Shown here: positions 33,152 through 41,946 of the stretch, in pieces | How positions within the stretch are numbered: the stretch's first letter is position 1 | How the letters are laid out: each line of letters starts with the position of its first letter | Source of the DNA: Paractinoplanes abujensis | GTDB lineage: Bacteria; Actinomycetota; Actinomycetes; Mycobacteriales; Micromonosporaceae | Length of the DNA stretch: 64,000 nucleotides | NCBI RefSeq assembly: GCF_014204895.1 | Contig: NZ_JACHMF010000001.1 | Location: 2,542,001 to 2,606,000, forward strand | Direction of reading: 5' to 3' | The notes under the pieces: model-generated | The model's database searches: none | The model's input: only the letters and a program-made list of their open reading frames with translations | Told to the model about the DNA's origin: nothing | Program-made: the position numbers and the translations under genes

Positions 33152-34201
33152 TCAGGAGCCGTTGCTGTCGCCCCGGCCCCGAGCCCAGTCGCGGGCCCCT
33201 CGCGCGGCCGATCCCACCAGGTCGGCCGCCCCGCCCGCAGCGCGGCGGGCGAAGGTGACCAGGGGGTCAGGCGTGTCGCGCAGCGTGTCGCGGTAGCTGG
33301 CCGCCGCCTCCTTGATGTCGGCGGTCACCGAGGCGTCACGGTCGTCGTCGCGGCGCGGGTAGTCACCGCCCAGGATGCGGGCGTAGTCCCCCGAGTCGAC
33401 CCATTTCTGCAGCTCGGCGGCGCGCGCCACCGGCACCGGCTGGTCGCTGAACGCAGTCATGCCGATCTTGTGGATGCTGTCGCGGATGTCGCCGCCGCCC
33501 TCGTACTCCGCGGCCTGCTCCAGGAACGCCGCGGTGTCGATCTGCGACAGGTCGCCACCACCGGCCATCTTCATGAACAGGCGCAGCGAGGCCGCCGGGT
33601 CCTGCGCGGCAAGCAGGCCCGCCCGGTCGGCCGACAGCTCGGCCTTGCGCCACCACTCGTACATCGCCGCGATGATGGCCCGCATCGCGATCACGCCCAC
33701 CGGCACCCAGCTGATGTTCGTGACCCAGCGGGTCAGGATCGTCATGATCGTCTGGTAGACGGCGTGGCCGCTGCGGACGTGGCCGATCTCGCGGCCGAGC
33801 AGCGTCCGCAGCTCCTCGTCGTCCAGTTTCTCGACCGCACCCGTGCTGATCACGATGAACGGCCGGTCCATGCCGATCGCCTTGCCGCTGATGATCGGCT
33901 GCTGGCTCACGTACAGCTCCGGGCGCTCGGCGACGTCGAGCACGTCGGCGGCCTCGGCGAACAGGCCGTGCACGCGCGGGTATTGCCGGTGGTCGACACG
34001 GATCGCGCCGGCCAGGTACGACAGGCGGAACCCCCGCTCGTTCCACATGCCGAAGAGGCCGCGCACGACGTCGTCGAAGCCGCGCAGTTCGCGCAGCGCC
34101 GTCAACGCGCCCCGGTCGGCCGGATGCTCCCAGGCCCGCGAGCTGATGCCGGTCAGGGCGACCCGCTGCCGCGCCGGCCGGTTGTCGTCCTCGATTGTCA
34201 T
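33152..34201 (-). CDS. M48-family peptidase-like membrane protein with altered zinc motif
   Basis: A 349-residue relative of HtpX/Ste24 M48 metallopeptidases. The usual HExxH motif reads RE(137-138)IGH, so the first zinc-binding His is Arg; the second His141, the following RSGH and the downstream Glu188 (AELSADRAG) remain. Hydrophobic helices lie at about 152-180. About 50 C-terminal residues are Ala/Gly/Arg-rich. It starts at 34201 after GGGAGGG. With a zinc ligand gone it may be an inactive scaffold. The alternative of a sequencing error would need only one codon change. Confidence 0.82.
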   Translation of the reverse strand: MTIEDDNRPARQRVALTGISSRAWEHPADRGALTALRELRGFDDVVRGLFGMWNERGFRLSYLAGAIRVDHRQYPRVHGLFAEAADVLDVAERPELYVSQQPIISGKAIGMDRPFIVISTGAVEKLDDEELRTLLGREIGHVRSGHAVYQTIMTILTRWVTNISWVPVGVIAMRAIIAAMYEWWRKAELSADRAGLLAAQDPAASLRLFMKMAGGGDLSQIDTAAFLEQAAEYEGGGDIRDSIHKIGMTAFSDQPVPVARAAELQKWVDSGDYARILGGDYPRRDDDRDASVTADIKEAAASYRDTLRDTPDPLVTFARRAAGGAADLVGSAARGARDWARGRGDSNGS

Positions 34202-34448
34202 CGTGACCCTCCCGTGGTCGGTTCCGGTAAGAGAATCCCGGAGCCGGGGGGATTCTCGCATCGGCTCTGGGCCGGAAACGTACCCGGCCGACTCCAACTT
34301 TCGGCTGATGCTCAGGTACTGCCACCGACCCGTACCGAAGGACGTTCCGCGCCTCGCCCGAGCGGGTCAGAATTTCTTCCGGCGGCACCGATGAGTTCGG
34401 GCGGCACGGCAGGTCCTACCGGCACCACACGATACGAGAGGCTTTGAA

Positions 34449-35306
34449 GTGACTGCTGAGACGCACACCCTGAGCACCGACGGCGCCGAGATCACTTACG
34501 ATGTGCGGCCCGGCGACGGCCCCACCCTGCTGCTGATCGGCTCGCCGATGGACGCCGGCGGCTTCGCCACGCTGGCGAGCCATTTCCCCGACCGCAAGGT
34601 GGTCACCTACGACCCGCGCGGCATCTCCCGCAGCAAGCTCACCGGCGGTCAGACCACGTCGACACCCGAGCAGCACGCCGACGACCTGAGCCGCCTCATC
34701 GACACCGTCGGCGATGGCCCGGTCGACGTGTTCGCCAGCAGCGGCGGCGCCGTCAACGGGCTCGCCCTGGTCACGGCGCATCCCGAGCAGGTACGCACGC
34801 TGGTCGCGCACGAACCGCCGGCCCTGCCGGTGCTGCCCGATCGGGAGAATGCGCTGGCCGCCGTTCAGGGCATCTACGACCTCTACCAGAAGTCGGGCGC
34901 GGGCCCGGCCATGGTCAAGTTCATCCTCAGCACGAGCGTCAAGGGCGAGATCCCGGCCGGGTGGATCGACCAGCCCGGTCCCAGCCCCGAGGATTTCGGC
35001 ATGTCGTCGCAGGACGACGGCTCCCGCGACGACATCCTCCTGAGTCAGAACCTCATCTCCTGTACGCACTACGAGCCCGACTTCGCGAAGCTGCGCGCCG
35101 CGGCGACGCGCATCGTGGTCGGTGTGGGCGAGGAGTCGAAGGACGAACTCGCCCACCGCGCCGGCGAAGGTGTGGCCGCCGGCCTCGGGGTCGAGCCGGT
35201 GACGTTCCCCAGCCACCACGGCGGCTTCCTGGGCGGGGAGTTCGGTCAGATGGGCGACCCGGACAACTTCGCGGCCAAGCTGCGCGAGGTGCTCGAGGCG
35301 AAGTGA
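34449..35306 (+). CDS. Alpha/beta hydrolase
   Basis: A 285-residue alpha/beta hydrolase. The oxyanion region reads LLLIGSPMDAGGF, the nucleophile elbow is FASSGGAVNG, and PSHHGGF near the C-terminus supplies the catalytic His. The elbow has Ser-Ser-Gly instead of the commoner Gly-x-Ser-x-Gly, as in several actinobacterial hydrolases of this subgroup. The GTG start follows GAGAGG. No signal peptide. Substrate unknown. It ends at a strong hairpin shared with the xylanase gene. Confidence 0.82.
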   Translation: MTAETHTLSTDGAEITYDVRPGDGPTLLLIGSPMDAGGFATLASHFPDRKVVTYDPRGISRSKLTGGQTTSTPEQHADDLSRLIDTVGDGPVDVFASSGGAVNGLALVTAHPEQVRTLVAHEPPALPVLPDRENALAAVQGIYDLYQKSGAGPAMVKFILSTSVKGEIPAGWIDQPGPSPEDFGMSSQDDGSRDDILLSQNLISCTHYEPDFAKLRAAATRIVVGVGEESKDELAHRAGEGVAAGLGVEPVTFPSHHGGFLGGEFGQMGDPDNFAAKLREVLEAK

Positions 35307-35314
35307 CGCCCGGT

Positions 35315-35351
35315 GCTCGCCCGGGGCCGGCAGACGGGGGCCCGGGCGAGC
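35315..35351. terminator. Bidirectional terminator hairpin
   Basis: GCTCGCCCGGG (35315-35325) pairs perfectly with CCCGGGCGAGC (35341-35351) around a 15-base loop between the converging hydrolase and xylanase genes. Confidence 0.75.
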
Positions 35352-35358
35352 GAGCGGG

Positions 35359-36453
35359 TCAGCGGCGGGCGCGGGCCAGCGTGTCGCGGAGCGTGTAGTA
35401 GGCCGGCTTCTTCGTGAAGTCGTCCCACATCACCGTCGCGGCGCCCTCGGCCGGGAAGAAGACCGGCACCCAGGAGTACTTGTCGGTGAAGCCCCAGATC
35501 GTGAACGAGTTGCAGTCGTCGACCGCCAGGCAGGCATCCAGCACGGTCTTGTAGTACGAGGCCTGGGTGGCCAGCTGCTCGGCGGTGGGCACGCCGCCCT
35601 CGGGCAGGTCCATGCGCACGTCGAGCTCGGTGATCGCGGTCTTGAGGCCGAGGTCGTCGAAGCGCTGGAGCACGCCCGCGAGCTGGTCGGGGGCGCCGTA
35701 GCGCATGCTGAGGTGGGCCTGCGAGGCGAAGCCGTGCAGGGGCACCCGCGCGGCGAGAAGCTGCTTGGCCAGCGTCTCGTAGGCGTCGACCTTCACGCCC
35801 GGCCATTCGACGCCGTAGTCGTTGAGGAACAGCTGCGCCCGGGGGTCGGCCTGGTGAGCCCAGCGGAAGGCGTCCGCGACGATGCCCGGGCCGAGCTCAC
35901 GGATCCAGATGTTCTCCTGGCGGTACTCGCCGTTCTCGTTGAAGATCTCGTTCGCCACGTCCCACTGCTGGATCTGGCCCCGGTAGCGGCCGACCACGGT
36001 GAAGATGTGGCTCTTGAGGATCTGCCGCAGCTCGGCCTTGGTGAACGTGCCCTCGGAGAGCCAGGTGGGGTTCTGGCTGTGCCACAACAGCGTGTGGCCC
36101 CGCACGACCTGCCCGTTCGCGCGCGCGAAGCGCACGATCGCGTCGGCCGGCCCGAAGTTGTACTTGGTGCGTTCCGGGTGGATGAACTCCCACTTCATCT
36201 GGTTCTCGGGCGAGACGGAGTTGAACTCCTTGGCCAGCACCCGCCGATAGGGCCGGTCGTTGGGGAACGGGTCCGGGTAGGGCTGGTCGACGTGGTGACC
36301 GCCGCCGGCGACCGCGGTGCCGATCCGCAAGTCTCGCGGGGTTACCGATCGCAGCGTCCGGTCCTTGGCGCCGGCCTGGACCGGTTGTACGACAAAACCG
36401 AGAGTTGCCGTGGCGGCGAGGACGGCCACCACGGCACGAGTTGCTCTCTTCAC
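35359..36453 (-). CDS. Secreted GH10 endo-beta-1,4-xylanase
   Basis: A 364-residue glycoside hydrolase family 10 enzyme with a signal peptide (about 1-27, ending VQA). The acid/base Glu169 is in WDVANEIFN and the nucleophile Glu276 in AITELDVR; FNSVSPENQMKWEFIHPE and RGHTLLWHSQNPTWL are typical GH10 substrate-binding segments. It cleaves xylan outside the cell. No carbohydrate-binding module is attached. The GTG start follows AAGGAG. A palindrome upstream may bind a LacI-type repressor. Confidence 0.94.
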   Translation of the reverse strand: MKRATRAVVAVLAATATLGFVVQPVQAGAKDRTLRSVTPRDLRIGTAVAGGGHHVDQPYPDPFPNDRPYRRVLAKEFNSVSPENQMKWEFIHPERTKYNFGPADAIVRFARANGQVVRGHTLLWHSQNPTWLSEGTFTKAELRQILKSHIFTVVGRYRGQIQQWDVANEIFNENGEYRQENIWIRELGPGIVADAFRWAHQADPRAQLFLNDYGVEWPGVKVDAYETLAKQLLAARVPLHGFASQAHLSMRYGAPDQLAGVLQRFDDLGLKTAITELDVRMDLPEGGVPTAEQLATQASYYKTVLDACLAVDDCNSFTIWGFTDKYSWVPVFFPAEGAATVMWDDFTKKPAYYTLRDTLARARR

Positions 36454-36493
36454 GTGGAACTCCTTCGAGGAACGTCGGTGAATTCGCTCCCGT

Positions 36494-36507
36494 AACTTCC
36501 GGAGGTT
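36494..36507. promoter_or_regulatory. Candidate LacI-type operator before the xylanase gene
   Basis: AACTTCCGGAGGTT is an inverted repeat with one mismatched pair and a central CG, the form used by LacI-family repressors of actinobacterial glycosidase genes. It lies about 40 bp before the xylanase start. No regulator is encoded beside it. Confidence 0.4.
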
Positions 36508-36539
36508 CCCCGTAAGTTATTTCGATCGAGTGGTGTACG

Positions 36540-37073
36540 TCAATGTTGCCTTTCCCGGACGATCGTGGTTCCGCTCTCCCCCGGCGCCTCGACCTCCCGC
36601 GGCGCGCGGCTCACCTCGGTGAACCCGGCCTTGACGGCGACGGCCGCGGACGCCCGGTTGGCCTCGTCGTGCTTGATGGCCACCCGGTCGATCCCGGGCA
36701 GGGTCAGCGCCACCCGGGTCAGCGCGTCCACGGCCGCCGTCATGAAACCCCGTCCCGCGTACGGCGTACGCATCCAATAGCCGATCTCGAGCACACCCGG
36801 CCCCATCCGGGTCATCAGCCCGATCGAGCCGACCAGCTCCCCCACGCTGGTGAAGATCGCGTAGTTGAACTGATCGCCCTCAGCCCAGCCCTCCTGCGAC
36901 CGCGTAATGTAGTCGACCGCGTCGTCGAGGTTGTAGGCCTCGGTGGCCCAGGGCAGGAACTCGCGCAACTCGGGCAGCGATTCCTTGATCGCGACCAGGG
37001 CCTCGGGGGCCCAGGCCGGCTCCCAGCGTTTGAGCACGAGCTCACCAGCATTGATCATCTCGGGTGGTTCCAT
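36540..37073 (-). CDS. GNAT acetyltransferase, RimJ/RimL type
   Basis: A 177-residue N-acetyltransferase. It has the opening MINAGELVLKRWEP, LREFLPWATEAYNLDD as in RimL-type proteins, and the acetyl-CoA site EIGYWMRTPYAGRGFMTAA. Members acetylate protein N-termini (ribosomal proteins) or small molecules. The ATG at 37073 is the first of the conserved region; its ribosome site is weak. It reads toward the xylanase promoter. The specific acceptor is unknown. Confidence 0.85.
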   Translation of the reverse strand: MEPPEMINAGELVLKRWEPAWAPEALVAIKESLPELREFLPWATEAYNLDDAVDYITRSQEGWAEGDQFNYAIFTSVGELVGSIGLMTRMGPGVLEIGYWMRTPYAGRGFMTAAVDALTRVALTLPGIDRVAIKHDEANRASAAVAVKAGFTEVSRAPREVEAPGESGTTIVRERQH

Positions 37074-37154
37074 GCCCGAGAGCCTTCCCGTACGGCACTC
37101 CGGGCGCAAACGACATAGCGCGCGCCGCGACAGCGGGGACGGAGATCGGCCTGG

Positions 37155-39146
37155 TCACTCGAGGTCGACTCGGGCCACCGTGGCCACCTGGCCGTTCCGG
37201 ATGGTCACCAGCGACGGGCGCGGGGAGATCTCCGACGACACCGTCACGTAGGTGTCGAAAGACACCGCGCACGTGCCCGCATGTGTCTTCGGATCCAGGC
37301 ACTGGGCCGGGTCGTGGCGGTAGTCGAGGTAGCGGGGCTCGGCGGCGATCGGCAGGCTGACCCGGGTTCCGCTGTTCACCGGCACGAGCTTCTTGGCGCA
37401 TTGCGGCGACGTCGGCGGCAGGGCGAACCGCTCGCAGTACTCGGTGCCGGTCACGTACTCGGCGGGCTCCAGGATCGCTACCCGGCCCCGGTCGTAGAGC
37501 ATGTGCATCCCGGCCGTGAGCTGCGCGTCACCGGTCATGAAGGCCGGCACGCCGGTGGCGTCGCCCGAGCGCAACTGCGCATCGGTGAACGTGACGACCG
37601 CTCGTCCGGCGCCGGCCGACACGGCCCCGAGCAGCACGCGGCCGCCGGTCAGGGACGACTCGGTGAGCGGACCCCGTACGGCCTGCTTGCCGTCGACGGT
37701 CAGCGTGGCCTGCTGATCGTCGGCGACCAGCCGCAGGTCGTGCGCCGTGCCGGTCGTGGTCGCGACCCGGGCGGTGGCGATGACCGTCTCGAGACCGTCG
37801 ATCACGCTGGCCAGCCGCACCACGCCGGGGCACACCGCGGCCCGGTAGCCGTCGGCGTCCTCGTCGTTCTCCTTGTTCTCGGCGCGAAACGAGATGGCCG
37901 CGCAGGATTGCGCGTTACCGAGCGTGGCCTTGACGGCGATGCTCTGGCTGGACGGGAACACGGTGTCGGTGTAAGGCGCGCACATCGAGGCCTTGGCCGC
38001 CTCCACGCGCAGGCCGTTGCGGTACGTGCAGGAGCCGGTCTTCTGAAAGATCGATTCCTTGCGCAGCGGGTCGAAGATGCTCGGCCCCGGGACGACCGGC
38101 GGTGCCGCCGAGGACAAGGCGGGAGCGGGCGCCGGGGCTGCGGCCGGTGACAGGGTCCGGAACCCGACGCCGGCCAGGGCGGCCAGCACGGTCGCACCCG
38201 CCGCGGCCAGGAGGACGGACCGGCGGGGGCGGCGGCGCCGCGACGACGTGGTGGCGAAACGACCCGATTGCTGGGCGGCCGCCTCGGCCGAACGTTGCAG
38301 CGGGGCGGGCAGCGGCGGCCCGCTCGGCGCGCCCGTGACCAGCAGCCGGTCGAGCAATTCGGCCGCGGTGGGCCGGTTCCCGGGTTGCTTGTCGAGCGCC
38401 GCGTCGACCATTTCGGCCAGGTACGGCGGCAGGTTCTCGACGCGGGGTGGCTGGGTCAGGATGCGGGCGGCGGTGACCGCGGGGGTGTCGCCGCCGAACG
38501 GGGTGCGGCCGTTGCCCGCGTACGCCACGACCGCGCCCCAGGCGAACACGTCGACGGCCGGCGTGAGCTGCCAGTCCGTGTCGGGGTCGAGGCGCTCGGG
38601 GGCCATGTAGGCCAGCGTGCCGACGACCTCCTCGGCACGCGTGTGGAAGCTGGTCGGTTCGAGCGGCCGCGCGATGCCGAAGTCGATCACTTTGGGCTGG
38701 CCCAGGGCGAACAGCACGTTGCGCGGTTTGAGATCGCGGTGGATCACACCGGCGCCGTGGATCGCGGCCAGCGCCGTGGCCACCCCGACGGCCACGCCGT
38801 GCAGGCTGCCGCCGGTCAGCGGGCCGTTCTCGGCGACGACCTCGCTCAAGGTCGGCCCGTCCACGTATTCGACGACCAGGTAGGGCGTCGCGTGGTCGGG
38901 GTCGGCGTCGAGCACCTCGGCCGTGCAGAACGGCGGCACCTGCCGGGCCCGGCTGACCTCGCTGCGGAAACGTGCGCGAAAGTGTTCCTCGTGCGCGTAC
39001 TCGGCGCGGATCACCTTGACGGCGACGAGCCGGCCGCCGGGCGCCTCAGCCAGGAAGACCGAGCCCATGCCGCCCTCGCCGAGCCGCGACAGCAGCCGGT
39101 AAGGGCCGACGAACGGCGGGTCGGTAGTGCGCAGAGGATCAGCCAC
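37155..39146 (-). CDS. Transmembrane Ser/Thr protein kinase with C-terminal extracellular domain
   Basis: A 663-residue Hanks-type kinase. The kinase domain (about 15-270) has GEGGMGSV, Lys44 in VAVKVI, HRDLKPRN (136-143), DFG (155-157) and MAPER. A basic juxtamembrane stretch precedes one helix (about 311-329). The remaining 330 residues lie outside and contain six or more cysteines; they are not PASTA repeats, so the signal sensed differs from muropeptides. The GTG start lies 12 bp from the end of the ABC ATPase gene, in the same orientation. Substrates are unknown. Confidence 0.9.
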   Translation of the reverse strand: MADPLRTTDPPFVGPYRLLSRLGEGGMGSVFLAEAPGGRLVAVKVIRAEYAHEEHFRARFRSEVSRARQVPPFCTAEVLDADPDHATPYLVVEYVDGPTLSEVVAENGPLTGGSLHGVAVGVATALAAIHGAGVIHRDLKPRNVLFALGQPKVIDFGIARPLEPTSFHTRAEEVVGTLAYMAPERLDPDTDWQLTPAVDVFAWGAVVAYAGNGRTPFGGDTPAVTAARILTQPPRVENLPPYLAEMVDAALDKQPGNRPTAAELLDRLLVTGAPSGPPLPAPLQRSAEAAAQQSGRFATTSSRRRRPRRSVLLAAAGATVLAALAGVGFRTLSPAAAPAPAPALSSAAPPVVPGPSIFDPLRKESIFQKTGSCTYRNGLRVEAAKASMCAPYTDTVFPSSQSIAVKATLGNAQSCAAISFRAENKENDEDADGYRAAVCPGVVRLASVIDGLETVIATARVATTTGTAHDLRLVADDQQATLTVDGKQAVRGPLTESSLTGGRVLLGAVSAGAGRAVVTFTDAQLRSGDATGVPAFMTGDAQLTAGMHMLYDRGRVAILEPAEYVTGTEYCERFALPPTSPQCAKKLVPVNSGTRVSLPIAAEPRYLDYRHDPAQCLDPKTHAGTCAVSFDTYVTVSSEISPRPSLVTIRNGQVATVARVDLE

Positions 39147-39157
39147 GGAGGGCCAAC

Positions 39158-39949
39158 CTACCGCGCGGAGCGGGCGACCGCCCTGGCACCCCAGCGGCCG
39201 TCGGCGAACGTCACCCGGATCGGATGGTCGAAGGCGTCCGAGACGTGCGCGGTGGTGAGCACTTCGGTGGCGGGTCCGGCCACGACCACGCGACCCTCCT
39301 TGAGCAGCAACGCGTGCGTGGTGCTGGCCGGCAGTTCCTCCAGGTGATGCGTCACCACGATCGAAGCGAGCCGGGGATGTGTGCGGTCGAGCAGGTCGAT
39401 CGTCTCCAGCAGTTGCTCGCGGGCGGCGATGTCGAGCCCCGTGGACGGCTCGTCGAGCAGCAGCAGGCGGGGGCGGCTGATCAGGGCGCGCGCGATGAGC
39501 ACCCGGCCGCGTTCACCTTGCGACAACGTCGGCCACCGCTCCTCGGCCCGGCGGGTCAGCCCGAACGTCTCGATCAGCTCGTCGGCCCGATCGACCTCCT
39601 CGGGCTCGGCCTTGCGGCGCGGCGGCGTCTCAATCGAACCGTGCAGACCGGTCAGCACGACCTCCCGTACGGTCAACGGCGAACGCAACGGGTGCCGCGG
39701 GTTGACGTGGCCGATCGCCCGGCGTAGTTCCTGCAGGTCGACGCGCCCGAGCCGGCGGCCCAGCACGCTGACCGCGCCCGAGCTCGGGTGGGTCAGCGCG
39801 CCGCAGAACCCGAGGATCGTGCTCTTGCCGGCCCCGTTCGCGCCGAGCAACGCCCAGTGCTCACCTTCGCGCACTTCAAGGCTGATGCCGTGCAGAATCT
39901 GTTTGCCCTCACGGCGGAAGGTGACGTCCTCGAGCTCCACGACGTTCAT
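39158..39949 (-). CDS. ABC transporter ATP-binding protein (stand-alone)
   Basis: A 263-residue ATPase with Walker A GANGAGKST, signature LSQGERGR and Walker B LLLLDEPSTGLD followed by the switch His in VVTHH. The pattern resembles ModF/YlmA-like ATPases that lack dedicated permeases. No membrane subunit is nearby, so it may be soluble or shared. The ATG at 39949 is preferred, although an in-frame GTG lies two codons upstream. The kinase gene follows after 12 bp. Confidence 0.88.
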   Translation of the reverse strand: MNVVELEDVTFRREGKQILHGISLEVREGEHWALLGANGAGKSTILGFCGALTHPSSGAVSVLGRRLGRVDLQELRRAIGHVNPRHPLRSPLTVREVVLTGLHGSIETPPRRKAEPEEVDRADELIETFGLTRRAEERWPTLSQGERGRVLIARALISRPRLLLLDEPSTGLDIAAREQLLETIDLLDRTHPRLASIVVTHHLEELPASTTHALLLKEGRVVVAGPATEVLTTAHVSDAFDHPIRVTFADGRWGARAVARSAR

Positions 39950-39981
39950 AAGCACGCAATGCTGCCATGCGAAGCGCGCGA

Positions 39982-40521
39982 TCAGTGAAAGGGGTTACGA
40001 CCGCTCAACGCGAGCGCACGATCGAACGTCGAGACGTCGCCCGGAACGGTCACCGGTTGCGCGAAGATGCCCATCGCGCGGCCCTGCTCACCCATCGTCG
40101 TGACGAACCGCAGCGTCGTCGCGGCCACGCCGTCGTCCACGCGATACTCCTGGCCGGTGGCCCGCGCAAGATCCCACCCGTGGATCGCCACGTCGCTGAC
40201 CAGCATCGCGACGGCCATGTCGGCCGGCATCGGCGTACCGCCCATGCGCACCGGCCGCTGCCAGGGCTCGGGCCCCTGCCACGCGTCGGCGGCGCCCACG
40301 TCGAACGAACGCGCCGACGGGGACACCCAATGCTCATCCGCGATCGGCTCACCATGACCGGCCATCTCGAGGGCCTCCACCACGAGCAGCAGATGATGCG
40401 TGAGCGCCCGGACGTCCCACTCGTGGCACGGCGTGGACAGGCCCGCCTGCTCGGGTGTGACGTCGCGGACGACCGCCGCCGACGTCGTGAGGGCCCGGAC
40501 CATGATGTCGTGTAGTTTCAT
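39982..40521 (-). CDS. TIGR03086 / mycothiol-dependent maleylpyruvate isomerase-like protein
   Basis: A 179-residue DinB-fold protein of the TIGR03086 group. The motifs TPCHEWDVRALTHHLL (with a metal-ligand-type His) and DVAIHGWDLARATGQ (second His) define the metal site. Relatives in actinobacteria use mycothiol as a thiol cofactor in isomerisation or detoxification. The ATG at 40521 begins the conserved region. It diverges from the AraC-type regulator, 67 bp away, which may control it. Confidence 0.8.
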   Translation of the reverse strand: MKLHDIMVRALTTSAAVVRDVTPEQAGLSTPCHEWDVRALTHHLLLVVEALEMAGHGEPIADEHWVSPSARSFDVGAADAWQGPEPWQRPVRMGGTPMPADMAVAMLVSDVAIHGWDLARATGQEYRVDDGVAATTLRFVTTMGEQGRAMGIFAQPVTVPGDVSTFDRALALSGRNPFH

Positions 40522-40588
40522 GCGCAGGAGCCTAGGAACGTCCGTCACCTGCGCTCTTGAAGAAACGCGACTTGTTAGGCTTCCCGGC

Positions 40589-41365
40589 GTGCCGGCGATC
40601 CTCAACCCGGGCCGGGGCCGGCGGAAGTTCGATTTCCGCGCGCCGGCCGCCGCCCCCGGGCTGAGCCCGTACGTCGAGCACTATTGGATCGTCTCGTGGG
40701 ACCTGCGCGGCCAGGAGCCGTACGAGCAGCGGGTCCTGCCCTACCCGGCGGTCAACGTCACCTTCAAGCCCGGCCGCTGCCGCGTCGCCGGCGTCATCAC
40801 CGGACCGTTCCACGAGGTGCTCGAGGGCGCGGGCCGGGTCTTCGGCGTGCGGTTCCGGCCCGGCGGGTTCCGGCCGTTCCTGAGCGCTCCCGTCGCCACG
40901 ATCACCGGCCGCTACGTGCCGGTCGCGACGGTGTTCGGCGACGACCTGGCCGCGCGCATCCTGGGCGCCGACGATCGGGATGCCGTACGGGAAATGGACG
41001 CCTTCCTGTCGGCGCGCGCGCCCGGGCAGCCATCGCCCGCCGCCGAGCTGACCGCCGCCGTGGTCGCGCGGGCAGCCGAGGACACCGGCATCACGCGCGT
41101 GGACGACCTGGCCCGCGAATTCGCGGTAAGCGTGCGCCACCTGCAGCGGCTGTTCGCCGAGTACGTCGGGGTCAGCCCCAAGTGGGTTATCCGGCGCGCA
41201 CGTCTGCACGAGGCGTCCGACCGCATCCAGGCCGGCACGTCCGTCGACCTGGGCGCGCTCGCGGCCGAACTCGGCTACAGCGACCAGGCCCACCTGACCC
41301 GCGACTTCACCAGCATGGTCGGCCTGCCGCCGGCGTCCTACCGGAAGGCACAGGACCAAAATTGA
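40589..41365 (+). CDS. AraC family transcriptional regulator
   Basis: A 258-residue regulator: N-terminal DUF6597-like sensing domain (APGLSPYVEHYWIVSWDL, VNVTFKPG) and C-terminal AraC-type double helix-turn-helix (DLAREFAVSVRHLQRLFAEY, LAAELGYSDQAHLTRDF). The GTG start at 40589 fits the first conserved residues; no strong ribosome site is visible. Its stop overlaps the PAP2-like start. Likely targets are the divergent TIGR03086 gene or the gene coupled downstream. Confidence 0.88.
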   Translation: MPAILNPGRGRRKFDFRAPAAAPGLSPYVEHYWIVSWDLRGQEPYEQRVLPYPAVNVTFKPGRCRVAGVITGPFHEVLEGAGRVFGVRFRPGGFRPFLSAPVATITGRYVPVATVFGDDLAARILGADDRDAVREMDAFLSARAPGQPSPAAELTAAVVARAAEDTGITRVDDLAREFAVSVRHLQRLFAEYVGVSPKWVIRRARLHEASDRIQAGTSVDLGALAAELGYSDQAHLTRDFTSMVGLPPASYRKAQDQN

Positions 41366-41940
41366 GCATCCGGGTCGCCCGCGTGATCACCGAGGTGCTC
41401 GCGCCGGGAGTGCTCGTCGCCGTGCTGTTGCTGATCGTCGGCTTTCACGCGGGCGGCGAGCCGGGCGTCTCCCGGTGGTGGGGTGCGCCGGCCGCGGTGT
41501 TCGCCGCCGGCATCCCCATGGCGTACGTGTTCCGCGGTGTGCGCCGGGGCCGCCTGACCAACCATCACATCCCCGAGCGCGAGCACCGCCGCGGACCGCT
41601 CGTCTTCGGCGCGGTGTCGGTCGCGATCGGCACCGCCGCCCTGGTCGCCCTGGGCGCGCCGCGCGAGCTGCTGGCCCTGCTCGCGGCGGGCATCACCGGC
41701 CTGGTCGTGTTCGGCGCCGTGACGGCGTACTGGAAGATGTCGATCCACTCCGGGGTGGCCGCCGGGACCGCGGCGGTGCTGGTCGCCGTCTACGGGCCGA
41801 TCGCGTTGCTCGCCGTGCCGCTGGTGCCGCTCGTCGGCTGGTCCCGGCTGGTGCTGGCGGCGCACACCTTCGCGCAAGTTGTGGCCGGAACGCTCGTCGG
41901 CGCCCTGATCGCGGGCACCGTCTTCCCGGCCCTGCGCTGA
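41362..41940 (+). CDS. PAP2-like membrane phosphatase
   Basis: A 192-residue membrane protein with about six helices and a degenerate phosphatidic-acid-phosphatase core: KMSIHSG in place of the PSGH region, and SRLVLAAHTFAQV in place of SRxxxxxHxxxD, where Gln replaces the usual Asp. It may dephosphorylate a lipid or isoprenyl phosphate, or have lost activity. I start it at the TTG overlapping the AraC stop, preceded by GGAAGG; a GTG at 41383 is the alternative. Confidence 0.7.
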   Translation: MSIRVARVITEVLAPGVLVAVLLLIVGFHAGGEPGVSRWWGAPAAVFAAGIPMAYVFRGVRRGRLTNHHIPEREHRRGPLVFGAVSVAIGTAALVALGAPRELLALLAAGITGLVVFGAVTAYWKMSIHSGVAAGTAAVLVAVYGPIALLAVPLVPLVGWSRLVLAAHTFAQVVAGTLVGALIAGTVFPALR

Positions 41941-41946
41941 GCCGCC

